A stretch of 64,000 nucleotides of DNA from Tolypothrix campylonemoides VB511288. Its GTDB lineage: Bacteria; Cyanobacteriota; Cyanobacteriia; Cyanobacteriales; Nostocaceae. Positions 1 to 7,747 of this stretch are shown here, piece after piece. The notes beneath the pieces were generated by a model, which was not told where the DNA came from, made no database searches, and saw only the letters and a program-made list of their open reading frames with translations. Positions within the stretch are counted from its first letter, which is position 1; every line of letters begins with the position of its first letter. Where the stretch lies: the NCBI GenBank assembly GCA_000828075.3, contig JXCB02000023.1, positions 124,001 through 188,000 of the forward strand. The letters are read 5' to 3'. A program made the translations under genes and the position numbers.

Positions 1-489
1 CGCCTGTAACATCAAGGGCTTGACTTCTGATATCGCCGCTGCATTCTCGTAAGAAGGATGGAACACCCACTCCTTGGACTGTGGCTTTTGGCGATCGCGA
101 GTTTTCTCAATTAATCGGTCAAGTTCGTAAGACCTAACTAACTCTAGCAACAAGCGTACTTGTCCTGGTTGCCATCTTTGCAAGTCCAACATTTTCTGCG
201 CCTGCTCATTACACCAGAGCAGTTGATTTTCTTCGTCAACTTGTAAATACCCTACTGGCGCGAACTGCAGCAGATCTTGGTATGTTTTGAGCAACTGCTG
301 CGATTGTTGCCGTTGTTGCTTGACCAATCCTATTTCGTGTCGCAACCCAGGAATAAGCAGCGCCAAGTCAGAAGAATGCCCGCTTAACGGTCGCAACACT
401 TGCCCTAGGTAGCGGTTCAGTTGAAACTGTTGCCACACCCAAAAACTTACGCCTACCGCTAAACCCAGTAAAAATCCTAGTATAAGCAT
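1..489 (-). CDS. sphS: Sensor histidine kinase, SphS/PhoR-like (N-terminal part, cut by window edge)
   Basis: Only the first 163 codons lie in the window; the kinase core would be to the left. The protein begins with a hydrophobic segment (about residues 2-18, MLILGFLLGLAVGV), then a polar helical stretch rich in Gln, then a PAS-like fold with the sequence FAPVGYLQVDEENQLLWCN at roughly 90-110. This arrangement, one N-terminal hydrophobic helix followed by PAS, matches cyanobacterial SphS, which senses phosphate limitation and phosphorylates SphR. It lies 41 bases downstream of a PhoB-like regulator on the same strand, so the two are probably one operon. The ATG at 489 is the first Met after an in-frame gap. 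Assignment to SphS rather than another PAS kinase rests on the pairing and the N-terminus, not on the missing catalytic domain. Confidence 0.72.
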   Translation of the reverse strand, partial: MLILGFLLGLAVGVSFWVWQQFQLNRYLGQVLRPLSGHSSDLALLIPGLRHEIGLVKQQRQQSQQLLKTYQDLLQFAPVGYLQVDEENQLLWCNEQAQKMLDLQRWQPGQVRLLLELVRSYELDRLIEKTRDRQKPQSKEWVFHPSYENAAAISEVKPLMLQA

Positions 490-530
490 TGCTAGTTGTT
501 AGTTGTTCTCTGACAACTAAAAACTAACAA

Positions 531-1319
531 CTATCCAAATCGATAGCCAAAACCTCGTACAGTCACAATATATTCTGGACGGCTCGGGTCTTGCTCTAAT
601 TTTTCGCGTAACCAGCGAATATGAACATCCACAGTTTTGCTATCGCCAACAAAATCTGGTCCCCAAACTTGATCTAACAATTGTTCGCGTGACCATACCC
701 TCCGGGCATAGCTCATAAACAGTTCCAGCAGTCGAAATTCCTTAGGCGACAAATTCACCTCTTGAGCGCGAACCAGTACGCGACATTCTTGGGGATACAA
801 AGTAATTTCTTTATACTGTAGCACTGGTAGCTGAGGCAAAGTGCTTAACCGTTGGCGGCGGAGCAAAGCACGACAACGAGCTACCAGTTCCCGCATACTA
901 AAGGGTTTAGTCAGGTAGTCATCTGCTCCCACTTCCAGCCCCAAAACGCGGTCTGTTTCACTCCCCTTAGCGCTCAGCATTAATATCGGTACTGGATTTC
1001 CTTGATATCGGAGCAAACGGCAGATATCTAATCCATTGATTTGAGGTAGCATCAAATCAAGAATCACCAGATCAAAGGAAACCTCTCCGGAATTTGGTTC
1101 ATAACTTTTTAGGTATTCTACAGCCAACCGCCCATCAGTGGCAGTTACCACTCCATAACCTTCCTCTTCCAAAGCTAGAACAAGCATTTCCCGGATAAGT
1201 TCTTCATCTTCTACTACTAAAATGCGGCTTCTTTGTCCAATTTCTGCTGTATGGGGATACTTGGGTGATTCGCTGGTATACATTGATATCACAGGATTTC
1301 GTGGTTGTGATTGTATCAA
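531..1319 (-). CDS. sphR: OmpR/PhoB-family response regulator, SphR-like
   Basis: A 262-residue two-component regulator. The receiver domain (about 32-150) has the acidic pair EDEE near 37-40, the phospho-acceptor Asp88 in LVILDLMLP, and the conserved Lys138 in DDYLTKPF. The C-terminal winged helix (about 165-260) carries LSPKEFRLLELF and the end motif TVDVHIRWLREKLE...VRGFGYRF, typical of PhoB. It should bind Pho-box DNA and activate phosphate-uptake and phosphatase genes when phosphorylated by the kinase encoded just downstream. The first 30 residues are an extension not present in most PhoB proteins; Met13 is an alternative start. I cannot exclude another OmpR-family paralogue, but the linked SphS-like kinase supports this name. 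Confidence 0.78.
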   Translation of the reverse strand: MIQSQPRNPVISMYTSESPKYPHTAEIGQRSRILVVEDEELIREMLVLALEEEGYGVVTATDGRLAVEYLKSYEPNSGEVSFDLVILDLMLPQINGLDICRLLRYQGNPVPILMLSAKGSETDRVLGLEVGADDYLTKPFSMRELVARCRALLRRQRLSTLPQLPVLQYKEITLYPQECRVLVRAQEVNLSPKEFRLLELFMSYARRVWSREQLLDQVWGPDFVGDSKTVDVHIRWLREKLEQDPSRPEYIVTVRGFGYRFG

Positions 1320-1890
1320 TATTAATTATCTAATGCCAGTGTATATACGCTTTCTCAAAGCGATTTGACTTTGCAATTTGTAACATAAGCGACAGGACTG
1401 CTTTTATTATAAACCAATACAACACAAAGCTAACAATTGTTTTTTTACAGCCTTGCTTTTTTAACGTTAAAAATACAACAAATAGCCATAGTTAAGCAAA
1501 CTTCGTGCCCAGGATTTATGACAAAGCTAATATTCATTTATGTAGCAAGTAACTTGATACTCTCTGCTACCTGCTGTTCACCCTGACTTTTCGCGTCATG
1601 TGGAAAAGTCCACAAAAAATCTAAGTTTCTTTCCCCAAAATTTAAAGTCTCTCTCCGTAATAAAAGCTGCTTCTCTTCCCAAACCTCTTAGGGGAGGGTT
1701 AAAAAGAGGTGGAGAGAGAAATAGAAGCGAGGTTTTCCAGATACCGTAAAAAGTAAGGCTGTTCACCATGTTCTAACCTTAAAGTGAAACGGTATGAGAG
1801 TGCCTGTGCAAAGCGCATAAATTGAGTTCTTCAGATCTCCGATAACTTTAGCGAAGTCGGAGATCTTATTTTTTCACAAATCTTTCTTGG
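1320..1890. other. Gene-poor spacer upstream of sphR
   Basis: No convincing protein gene in about 570 bases. It holds the upstream region of the sphR-like gene (A+T rich near 1390-1500), a purine-rich stretch at about 1680-1730 resembling the dispersed GGGAGGG-type repeats of cyanobacteria, and a strong + strand hairpin described separately at 1833-1875. I saw no clear tandem Pho box. Confidence 0.5.
1833..1875 (+). terminator. Orphan intrinsic terminator, possible small-RNA end
   Basis: Perfect 10-bp inverted repeat AGATCTCCGA (1833-1842) and TCGGAGATCT (1857-1866) with a 14-base loop, followed by TATTTTTTC. The T-run is on the + strand only; the minus-strand side reads GAAGAACTC and lacks one. 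No + strand protein gene precedes it, so it may end a small RNA starting somewhere between about 1700 and 1830. It could also serve weakly as the terminator of the small minus-strand ORF ending at 1891. Confidence 0.6.
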
Positions 1891-2025
1891 TCAAAGTATT
1901 TCTTTTATGGAGCCAGTCGATTTTTTCTTGAAATCTGGATTAATGAAACCAACTTCGGTCTTTTTTGGTTTATCTTTTGGTGGTGGATTATCTTTTGGTT
2001 GTGGAACTGATTTTTCGGTAGCCAT
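1891..2025 (-). CDS. Small Lys/Pro-rich peptide (44 aa), unknown
   Basis: ATG at 2025 is preceded by AGGGA with about 6 bases of spacing. The predicted 44-residue product starts MATEKSVPQPKDNPPPKD, is rich in Lys and Pro in its first half, and ends KKKSTGSIKEIL. It has no Cys, no signal peptide and no membrane segment. I do not recognise the family. Support comes from the ribosome binding site, the hairpin just beyond the stop and the biased composition; length alone would not justify it. It shares strand and neighbourhood with another small basic ORF at 2308-2493. Confidence 0.38.
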   Translation of the reverse strand: MATEKSVPQPKDNPPPKDKPKKTEVGFINPDFKKKSTGSIKEIL

Positions 2026-2056
2026 ATTTTTTCCCTGAATTAACTACAAAATGATC

Positions 2057-2160
2057 TATAGGAATCCGACTTGAATTTTGAAAAGATACTGAGACTGAAA
2101 AGCCCGTTTTAACAGGATTTTCTCTGAAATCCTGTTCAGAAATCAGACATGACTCCTATA
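2057..2160. repeat. Short inverted-repeat element, copy A (MITE-like)
   Basis: Begins TATAGGAATCCGACTTGA and ends with the imperfect reverse complement GACATGACTCCTATA. Inside is a hairpin AACAGGATTT / AAATCCTGTT. The same terminal sequences bound elements at 8545-8693 and 56694-56836, so this is a dispersed family in the 100-150 bp range without coding capacity. It sits directly upstream of the small peptide gene at 1891-2025 and could carry its promoter. Confidence 0.6.
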
Positions 2161-2225
2161 CATTGTGTTTATAAATAATTCCGTAAAAAGAATTTTCAAG
2201 AAATTGGCTTTCATACAAAAGAAAA

Positions 2226-2252
2226 TAGAGACGCATAAATCAAGCGTCTCTA
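2226..2252 (-). terminator. Terminator hairpin after the 2308-2493 small ORF
   Basis: Perfect 9-bp arms TAGAGACGC / GCGTCTCTA with a 9-base loop. Read on the minus strand it is followed by TTTTCTTTTG, so it can end transcription of the small gene whose stop is at 2308. A near-identical stem ends hisA at 2586-2614. Confidence 0.55.
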
Positions 2253-2307
2253 CTAGAGAGGAAACCCATTAACTATAAAAATTAAAAATTAAAATTTAAA
2301 TTAAAAA

Positions 2308-2493
2308 TTAAGAATTAAAAAAATTCTTTAGTAAGCCCTTGATTTTAATCAAGAATCTTTTAATGTTGATTTTTTTCAACCTAGAAGTACCAGGGATCAT
2401 CGAAAATCTTTGAATATTGGAATTTATTAACCTGGTAGCACCAGATTGGGTTCTGCGTGGTCTACCCCTGTTAGGAGGTCTTTGACGAGCCAT
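2308..2493 (-). CDS. Small highly basic protein with internal repeat (61 aa), unknown
   Basis: The frame is open from a TTG at 2562, but the first ATG is at 2493 (MARQRPPNRGRPRR), which I prefer although no clear ribosome binding site precedes it. The product is strongly cationic. A 13-residue unit occurs twice: GATRLINSNIQRF and GTSRLKKINIKRF, 7 of 13 identical, encoded by a related duplication at 2404-2442 and 2353-2391. The C-terminus LIKIKGLLKNFFNS would form an amphipathic basic helix. I do not recognise the family; a nucleic-acid-binding or membrane-active peptide are both possible. It is flanked by two matching stem-loops, and the one downstream looks like its terminator. Confidence 0.45.
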   Translation of the reverse strand: MARQRPPNRGRPRRTQSGATRLINSNIQRFSMIPGTSRLKKINIKRFLIKIKGLLKNFFNS

Positions 2494-2585
2494 ACTAAGA
2501 ACTGGATAATTGTTTACAAGTTGGGATACACGGCGGTAAATGACTAATCCGGAAAATTTCAAAAAAGAATTGGGTTAAAGGAAGA

Positions 2586-2614
2586 AGAGACGCGCTAGAG
2601 ATGAAAGCGTCTCT
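2586..2614 (-). terminator. hisA terminator hairpin
   Basis: Arms AGAGACGC (2586-2593) and GCGTCTCT (2607-2614). On the minus strand it follows the hisA stop (2634) by about 20 bases and is trailed by TCTTCCTTT. The stem is the same as that at 2226-2252. Confidence 0.5.
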
Positions 2615-2633
2615 ATACTGGAGGGTGGTGATA

Positions 2634-3407
2634 CTAGGCAAATGCGGAAAAATCTATATTAGGCGGAATATCCTGAATCCGCCCTTGACCAACTGCACGC
2701 AATGCTTCTCTAAGAGAAACATCACCTGTGTAGAGTGCGCGACCGACAATGACACCAATCACGCCTTGTGGTTCTAACGCCAATAGACTTAACAAATCGG
2801 TGACAGAACTGACACCGCCAGAAGCAATGACAGGAATGGAAATTGTCGCCGCGATCGCTCGCAAAGCTTCTATATTTGGTCCAGAAAGAGTACCATCACG
2901 TTGGATATCGGTGTATATTATGGCGGCTGCTCCTAATTCTTGCATTTGTACAGCCAGTTGAGTTGCCAAAACTTCCGAAGTTTCTTGCCAGCCGCGAGTT
3001 GCTACCATTCCGTTACGCGCATCGATACCGATAACAATTTGTCCTGGAAATTCTTGGCACAGTTCTTGTACCACTTGGGGTTGTTCTACGGCTATAGTTC
3101 CCAAAATCACCCGCTGTACACCCATACTAAGTAACTGTTGTACACGAGAGCGATCGCGCACCCCCCCACCAACTTGAACGGGTACCGACACTGCTTGAGT
3201 TATTGCCTCAATTGCTGGCAAATTAACTAATTCCCCTGTTTTTGCTCCATCCAAATCAACTAGGTGTAATCTAGTGGCTCCCTGTTCTACCCATTGTTGA
3301 GCCACTTCAACCGGATTGTCACTGAAAACTTGCGATTGTTCATAATCTCCCTGATAAAGTCGCACGCAGCGACCTTCTAGTAAGTCTATTGCTGGAATAA
3401 CTTCCAT
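2634..3407 (-). CDS. hisA: HisA, ProFAR isomerase of histidine synthesis
   Basis: A 257-residue (beta/alpha)8-barrel enzyme, the usual length. It catalyses the Amadori rearrangement of ProFAR to PRFAR, the fourth step of histidine biosynthesis, in the cytoplasm. The catalytic aspartates are visible: Asp8 in [10 protein letters not shown] and Asp129 in VIGIDARNG. Phosphate-binding loops are VQVGGGVR near 77-84 and VIASGGVS in the C-terminal half. ATG at 3407 is preceded by AAGGAGAAG. The gene upstream (3456-4646) is on the same strand but functionally unrelated, so the pair may share a transcript only by proximity. A hairpin past the stop probably ends transcription. Confidence 0.95.
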   Translation of the reverse strand: MEVIPAIDLLEGRCVRLYQGDYEQSQVFSDNPVEVAQQWVEQGATRLHLVDLDGAKTGELVNLPAIEAITQAVSVPVQVGGGVRDRSRVQQLLSMGVQRVILGTIAVEQPQVVQELCQEFPGQIVIGIDARNGMVATRGWQETSEVLATQLAVQMQELGAAAIIYTDIQRDGTLSGPNIEALRAIAATISIPVIASGGVSSVTDLLSLLALEPQGVIGVIVGRALYTGDVSLREALRAVGQGRIQDIPPNIDFSAFA

Positions 3408-3455
3408 TTATAACTTCTCCTTATTTATTTTTTAACTGTAAAATTTTCTAACAAA

Positions 3456-4646
3456 TCAATTTTTGTTTGGCGAACCACTTGCCAAAATTTCTAATAACGC
3501 TTGGCGATAAATCTTTAAACCTTCGGCATTCAAATGGTCGCCATCACTTGTTAAATTGTCTTTGAGAAAATTATTTTCATATAAAGATTGTATGCTTGAC
3601 GATTGAACTGGCACATTTTCAGTTGTCGCAACTTGATTCATGACAGTATTAATTTCCTCCACTTTCGATTGTGGATCTGCTACAGTCGGATCTTTGCTAG
3701 CAGCAACTGTTGAGTAAAAAGCAGGAATGAGAAAAATTTCTTTAGTTCCCATTCCTCTTACTAACGAGATAGCCTCTTTCAATTTTTCGGTAAATACCTC
3801 GTTACTTACCCCATACGAAGCATCATTTCCACCAATAGCAATAATGGTTTTTTGGCATTTTACATTGCCGGAAGCTAAAGTTTTCAGTTGTTCAACCAAT
3901 GAAATTGTACTCAATCCATTTAAGGCAAAATTAAAAGTTCCTTGACCAAGAGAATTTCCAAGTTGAGCAGAAACAGAATCTCCAAATAAGCAGCCTGAAA
4001 ATTGCTTTCCTTTACTTGCCAGTATTTGATATTGGGTTTGAATTTGCCATAGAGGTGTAGAAGTTAGGTTATCCTTTTGTGGCGTATTTTGTGGCGCATT
4101 AGATGAACTAGAATATAATTTTGATTGACTCAGTATTTCTAAAGCTTGCGGCAAATCCACTACTAGTTTTTCGCTAGGATAAGCTTTCAGAAAGCTGATG
4201 ATTCCCAGACCTTCTCTTGATTTGGCTCCTAGGATAATAGCTGAACGTAGTGCTTGTATCCCAGCTTTGTCACGACGCGTAACGCTTTTAGAAGCAGCAG
4301 ATAAAAGCATTTTGCCAAGACTTGTGTCTAATAGCTTATCTACAGCCACAATATCAAGAGACATATTTACCTGAAGTGCTTGTTGCAATCTCTGTTGCTG
4401 TTTAGGATTTAGGTAACGCAGGAAAGAGTTGAGATCGGAAGAAACCTGCTGAGTTTCAGCATACTTACGCAAATCTTCTACAGGAAGTGATTGCTCAAAC
4501 AATCCATATCTGACAACAAATTTTTCAGCTGCAAAACTAGAAGATGAACTCACAAGACTATCAACAGCTAAAAATGTTACACAACCTGATAGACCTAACA
4601 GAGTGCGGGAAAAATATTTAATAACAGAAGGTAGCTGCAATGACAT
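3456..4646 (-). CDS. Secreted DUF1400 / SGNH-type hydrolase
   Basis: A 396-residue protein with an N-terminal signal region (about 1-40, ending SSSFAA), a DUF1400 alpha-helical domain (about 42-180; the region of VEDLRKYAE and SFLRYL), and a C-terminal SGNH/GDSL hydrolase fold (about 212-390). The hydrolase motifs are clear: Ser224 in GCLFGDSVS (block I), GGND at 272-275 (block III with Asn) and the DxxH pair Asp368/His371 in SDGDHLNAEG (block V). It is probably an extracytoplasmic esterase or lipase. In cyanobacteria DUF1400 is more often joined to an alpha/beta hydrolase, so this SGNH fusion is a variant arrangement. Substrate unknown. Confidence 0.82.
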   Translation of the reverse strand: MSLQLPSVIKYFSRTLLGLSGCVTFLAVDSLVSSSSSFAAEKFVVRYGLFEQSLPVEDLRKYAETQQVSSDLNSFLRYLNPKQQQRLQQALQVNMSLDIVAVDKLLDTSLGKMLLSAASKSVTRRDKAGIQALRSAIILGAKSREGLGIISFLKAYPSEKLVVDLPQALEILSQSKLYSSSSNAPQNTPQKDNLTSTPLWQIQTQYQILASKGKQFSGCLFGDSVSAQLGNSLGQGTFNFALNGLSTISLVEQLKTLASGNVKCQKTIIAIGGNDASYGVSNEVFTEKLKEAISLVRGMGTKEIFLIPAFYSTVAASKDPTVADPQSKVEEINTVMNQVATTENVPVQSSSIQSLYENNFLKDNLTSDGDHLNAEGLKIYRQALLEILASGSPNKN

Positions 4647-4655
4647 AGGTGATTT

Positions 4656-5003
4656 TTAGTCTTGAGAAGTGGGTGATGACATTTGCGATGACATTTGCTC
4701 AGGGGGAGTAGCGACAACAGCTTGATTTTGAATCACAGCTTGCCGGAAACCTAGGACAATGAAAATATTAAAAAATGTCAAGAAAAATTCTGCGCTCCCG
4801 TGCAGCCAATCAACATTTGCTAGAGACTGACCATAATGGACTCGGGCATAAATTCCCGCTGGGATGGTGATGGCGACAAACACAAGAGTACCGTAGAAAC
4901 CATACAGCGCCAAACGGGGCATTTGCTTACTGCGGCTGATAAACCACAAGAAACCCAAGTAGGGAAACAATGAAAGGGCAAACAGGGCTTCTTTTGAAAT
5001 CAT
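4656..5003 (-). CDS. DUF3593 membrane protein
   Basis: 115 residues with about three membrane segments (near 5-22, 32-52 and 68-88) and a polar Met/Ser/Gln tail. The sequence FPYLGFLWFISRSKQMP and WLHGSAEFFLTFFN are recognisable as the DUF3593 family, found in cyanobacteria and chloroplasts; function unknown. Its ATG overlaps the stop of the DUF2499 gene by four bases (ATGA), so the two are translationally coupled and the products probably act together. Such pairs are conserved in cyanobacterial genomes as far as I recall. Confidence 0.8.
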   Translation of the reverse strand: MISKEALFALSLFPYLGFLWFISRSKQMPRLALYGFYGTLVFVAITIPAGIYARVHYGQSLANVDWLHGSAEFFLTFFNIFIVLGFRQAVIQNQAVVATPPEQMSSQMSSPTSQD

Positions 5004-5347
5004 CGCTCTAATTTTATAGTTTTTGTAGACACAGGATTGCTATCAGTTTTAATTGACTGATTGGAACGCCAAATCAACACCGCAGCTGCCCAAAGCGTAA
5101 AATTACCGACTAAGGTCATACTTGCTTGCAGCGTCACCAGCCATTCTAAAGATTCGGAATTATCAAAATAGTGCCAAGTACAGGCACACATGGCGCTGAC
5201 TAGAGCAGGTAACATAGCAAAGGACAATGCCCACCAAGCACGGTTACCTGTCACTTCTCCGTATTTCCAGATTAACCAGATAGCGGCAATCCATTCTATA
5301 ACGCTAGATATGTGAATAATCCAAGTAGGAATCGAAAGAGCGTGCAT
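5000..5347 (-). CDS. DUF2499 membrane protein
   Basis: About 115 residues with three or four hydrophobic segments. The start MHALSIPTWIIHISSVIEW and the motif MCACTWHYFDNS are typical of DUF2499, a cyanobacterial/plastid family of unknown function. The ATG at 5347 is used here; the frame reaches back to a TTG at 5356 that adds only three residues and is less likely. Overlaps the downstream DUF3593 gene by ATGA. It is transcribed away from csaB, whose start lies 40 bases off, so the short A+T-rich interval with TATTCAA-type repeats must hold both promoters. Confidence 0.8.
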   Translation of the reverse strand: MHALSIPTWIIHISSVIEWIAAIWLIWKYGEVTGNRAWWALSFAMLPALVSAMCACTWHYFDNSESLEWLVTLQASMTLVGNFTLWAAAVLIWRSNQSIKTDSNPVSTKTIKLER

Positions 5348-5386
5348 AATATTCAATATTCAAAATTCAAAATGCAAAATCAAAGT

Positions 5387-6430
5387 ATGCGAGTGTTGTT
5401 ATCAGGGTATTACGGTAAGGGGAACGGTGGGGACGAAGCTTTATTAGCAACGCTTCTACAGATGCTACCACCATCAGTCACGCCTGTGGTTCTCTCTGGC
5501 AATCCCAAGGAAACTCGCGATCGCTACAACGTGGAAGCGCACGATCGCATGGCACCTTTCACCGTACTACAAGCTTTGCGCTCCTGCGACGGTTTTATTT
5601 GGGGTGGTGGTAGTTTGATTCAAGATACAACCAGTGCCGTTAGCCCATTTTATTATGGGGGAATCATGGCATTAGCTCAAAGAATGGGTTTGAAAACCGT
5701 TGCTTGGGCGCAGGGAATTGGTCCGTTGAAGCGCCCTGTAACGCGTTGGTTAGCACAGCAAACTTTTGGCGGTTGTACGAAAGTGAGTGTCCGCGATCGC
5801 GCTTCTGCGGCTTTGCTTACTGATTGGCAAATTCCTTTTATACTGGCTCCAGATCCCGTGTGGGCGTTGGAAAGTAAACCCGTTCCAGGACTTTGGGATT
5901 TACCTGCTCCCAGAGTTGCGGTCACTTTACGAAACCATCCCCAGTTAACAGAAACACGGCTTGCTTATCTGACTCGCGCACTCGTTGATTTTCAAAAAGC
6001 CACACAAACTTTTATATTACTGCTGCCTTTTCAAAAAAGTGAAGATTTAGACATAGCCCAAGCAATCCAACCGCAACTCAAAGATGTCAGCCAAATTATG
6101 TGTCTAGAAGAACCGCAGCTTTTGAAAGGAGTGTTTCGCGGTGTAGAAATGGCAATTGGGATGCGTTTGCATAGCTTAATAATGGCAGCAAGTGAAGGGT
6201 GTCGCTGCTTTGCTCTGAGTTACGATCCCAAGGTGAATCGATTGATGGAAGATGTAGATATGCCTGGATGGGATTTGGTTAATTTGCCAGATGATCCCAA
6301 TCTCATTAGTAAAACATGGATAGAACACTACGCCAATGGCGACCCATTGTCAACAGAAAAAATTCACTTTTTGCTAGATAGAGCACTGATTCACCGCGAG
6401 GTGTTGAGCGAAGCCTTAACTTTTAACTAA
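5387..6430 (+). CDS. csaB: CsaB, polysaccharide pyruvyl transferase
   Basis: 347 residues from the ATG at 5387 (MRVLLSGYYGKGNGGDEAL). CsaB adds a ketal-linked pyruvate from phosphoenolpyruvate to cell-wall polysaccharide, creating sites that hold SLH-domain surface proteins. Family marks are the N-terminal GYYGKGNGGDEA loop, FIWGGGSLIQD, WAQGIGPL and the C-terminal IGMRLHSLIMAA. The frame stays open upstream to 5312, inside the divergent DUF2499 gene, so the earlier start is unlikely; ATG at 5372 is an alternative adding five residues. The 3' end overlaps the convergent Uma2 gene by eight bases. Confidence 0.9.
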   Translation: MRVLLSGYYGKGNGGDEALLATLLQMLPPSVTPVVLSGNPKETRDRYNVEAHDRMAPFTVLQALRSCDGFIWGGGSLIQDTTSAVSPFYYGGIMALAQRMGLKTVAWAQGIGPLKRPVTRWLAQQTFGGCTKVSVRDRASAALLTDWQIPFILAPDPVWALESKPVPGLWDLPAPRVAVTLRNHPQLTETRLAYLTRALVDFQKATQTFILLLPFQKSEDLDIAQAIQPQLKDVSQIMCLEEPQLLKGVFRGVEMAIGMRLHSLIMAASEGCRCFALSYDPKVNRLMEDVDMPGWDLVNLPDDPNLISKTWIEHYANGDPLSTEKIHFLLDRALIHREVLSEALTFN

Positions 6431-6989
6431 AAATACGGAAAACAGGGCAAGTGAAACCAGGTAAGAGTGGTGAATTCAGTTCATCATTGCTTAGTAAAGT
6501 TCCCACTAACACCAGTGTAGCTTGCTGTCGTCGATAAACTTGAATTTGCTGCAACTGCCAATCAACAATCCAGTATTCTTGCACACCTTGAGTTGCGTAA
6601 AGCTTGAGCTTCACTTGTTTATCGCGTCGTTCATTGTTCTCGCCAGGAGAAAGTACTTCAACCACTAACTCTGGTGCAGCAGTGAGGTGTCCTGCATCAT
6701 CTATTACTAATGCTAGTCGCTCATTGCTGATCCACACCACATCAGGAATGACATTATCAGCATCGGTGAAGATAATACCAGCTGCTGTGACAGCTTCTCC
6801 CATACCAGTCTGTCGAGACCACAGTTTCAATTCTGTACAAATGCTGTCTGCAACTTTTTGATGTTTCCAATGTGGTGCGTGTGTCACAAATAACTCTCCA
6901 TCTACAATCTCATAGCGCTTACCGTTATCTGGAAACAGCTCTAAGTCGGCAGTTGTCCAGCGTACCTGGTTACTCGTAGTCTGGCTCAT
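6423..6989 (-). CDS. Uma2-family (DUF820) restriction-endonuclease-fold protein
   Basis: 188 residues. Uma2 proteins have a PD-(D/E)xK nuclease fold and are greatly expanded in cyanobacteria; most have no known role. The motifs are PDVVWIS (about 97-103), ELVVEVLSPGE (about 124-134) and KLKLYATQGVQEYWIVD (about 144-160), giving the expected D...ExV...K signature. It converges with csaB (8-base overlap) and starts 85 bases from the divergent second Uma2 gene. The two products are only distantly alike, so this is not a recent duplication. Confidence 0.85.
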   Translation of the reverse strand: MSQTTSNQVRWTTADLELFPDNGKRYEIVDGELFVTHAPHWKHQKVADSICTELKLWSRQTGMGEAVTAAGIIFTDADNVIPDVVWISNERLALVIDDAGHLTAAPELVVEVLSPGENNERRDKQVKLKLYATQGVQEYWIVDWQLQQIQVYRRQQATLVLVGTLLSNDELNSPLLPGFTCPVFRIFS

Positions 6990-7074
6990 ATGGGCATCTT
7001 TTGAAGTCTGTTTTTCTAATGTACCAAGCCTTAACTAAGGTGCGGCATAATTGATATATGCTTAAAAATTGCCT

Positions 7075-7650
7075 ATGACCGCTGTCACCCCTAAACGCTT
7101 CACCATAGCTGAGTATCATCGCCTTATGGAACTGGGATTCCTAACGGAGGATGACCGTGTGGAATTGATTAGGGGAGAATTGATGCAAATGGCAGCAAAA
7201 GGCACGCGACACTCTGTCTGTAATACAAAATTATTTCGAGAGTTAGACAGGTTAGTGGGAGACACAGCTGTTATCCGTGGACAAGAACCTATAATCTTGC
7301 CTACAGATAGTCAGCCTGAACCAGATATTGTCATTGCACGGGGTAAAGCTGATGATTACTTGTCAAATCATCCTTTACCAGAAAATATTCTCCTGGTTAT
7401 TGAAGTATCAGACTCTTCCCTTGAGTATGACCAAAACACCAAACTAGCACTTTATGCTGAAGATGCGATTAGTGACTACTGGATTGTTAATCTAGTGGCA
7501 GATCAATTAGAACGCTACAGTCAGCCTTACCAGGATACTCAAGGCAAGTTTGGCTATCGTTTGAAGGAGATTGCATTGCGACATGAGTTGGTGACACTCC
7601 CTGGTTTTCCCAATTTGTCTTTGGAGTTGAATAGAGTTTTTCCAGGTTGA
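7075..7650 (+). CDS. Uma2-family (DUF820) restriction-endonuclease-fold protein
   Basis: About 191 residues from the ATG at 7075 (MTAVTPKRFTIAEYHRL). Visible motifs: QPEPDIVIARG, NILLVIEVSDSSLEYDQ and TKLALYAEDAISDYWIVNL, the D...ExS...K pattern of the PD-(D/E)xK fold. The TTG at 7069 is a weaker start two codons upstream. Divergent from another Uma2 gene and followed at about 100 bases by an AAA ATPase on the same strand, which may or may not be functionally linked. Confidence 0.85.
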   Translation: MTAVTPKRFTIAEYHRLMELGFLTEDDRVELIRGELMQMAAKGTRHSVCNTKLFRELDRLVGDTAVIRGQEPIILPTDSQPEPDIVIARGKADDYLSNHPLPENILLVIEVSDSSLEYDQNTKLALYAEDAISDYWIVNLVADQLERYSQPYQDTQGKFGYRLKEIALRHELVTLPGFPNLSLELNRVFPG

Positions 7651-7747
7651 GAAGTCAAAAAAAATAATATAAATAATATAAATGTACTAATAAAGACTTA
7701 GATACGGCATAATTAATAAATAGGCTGCTCTAGGTAAGAGTAACTCC

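Noticed and set aside
2749-3134. Three overlapping + strand ORFs opposite hisA
   Set aside because: They are antisense shadows of a fully conserved hisA; no ribosome sites or family signatures.
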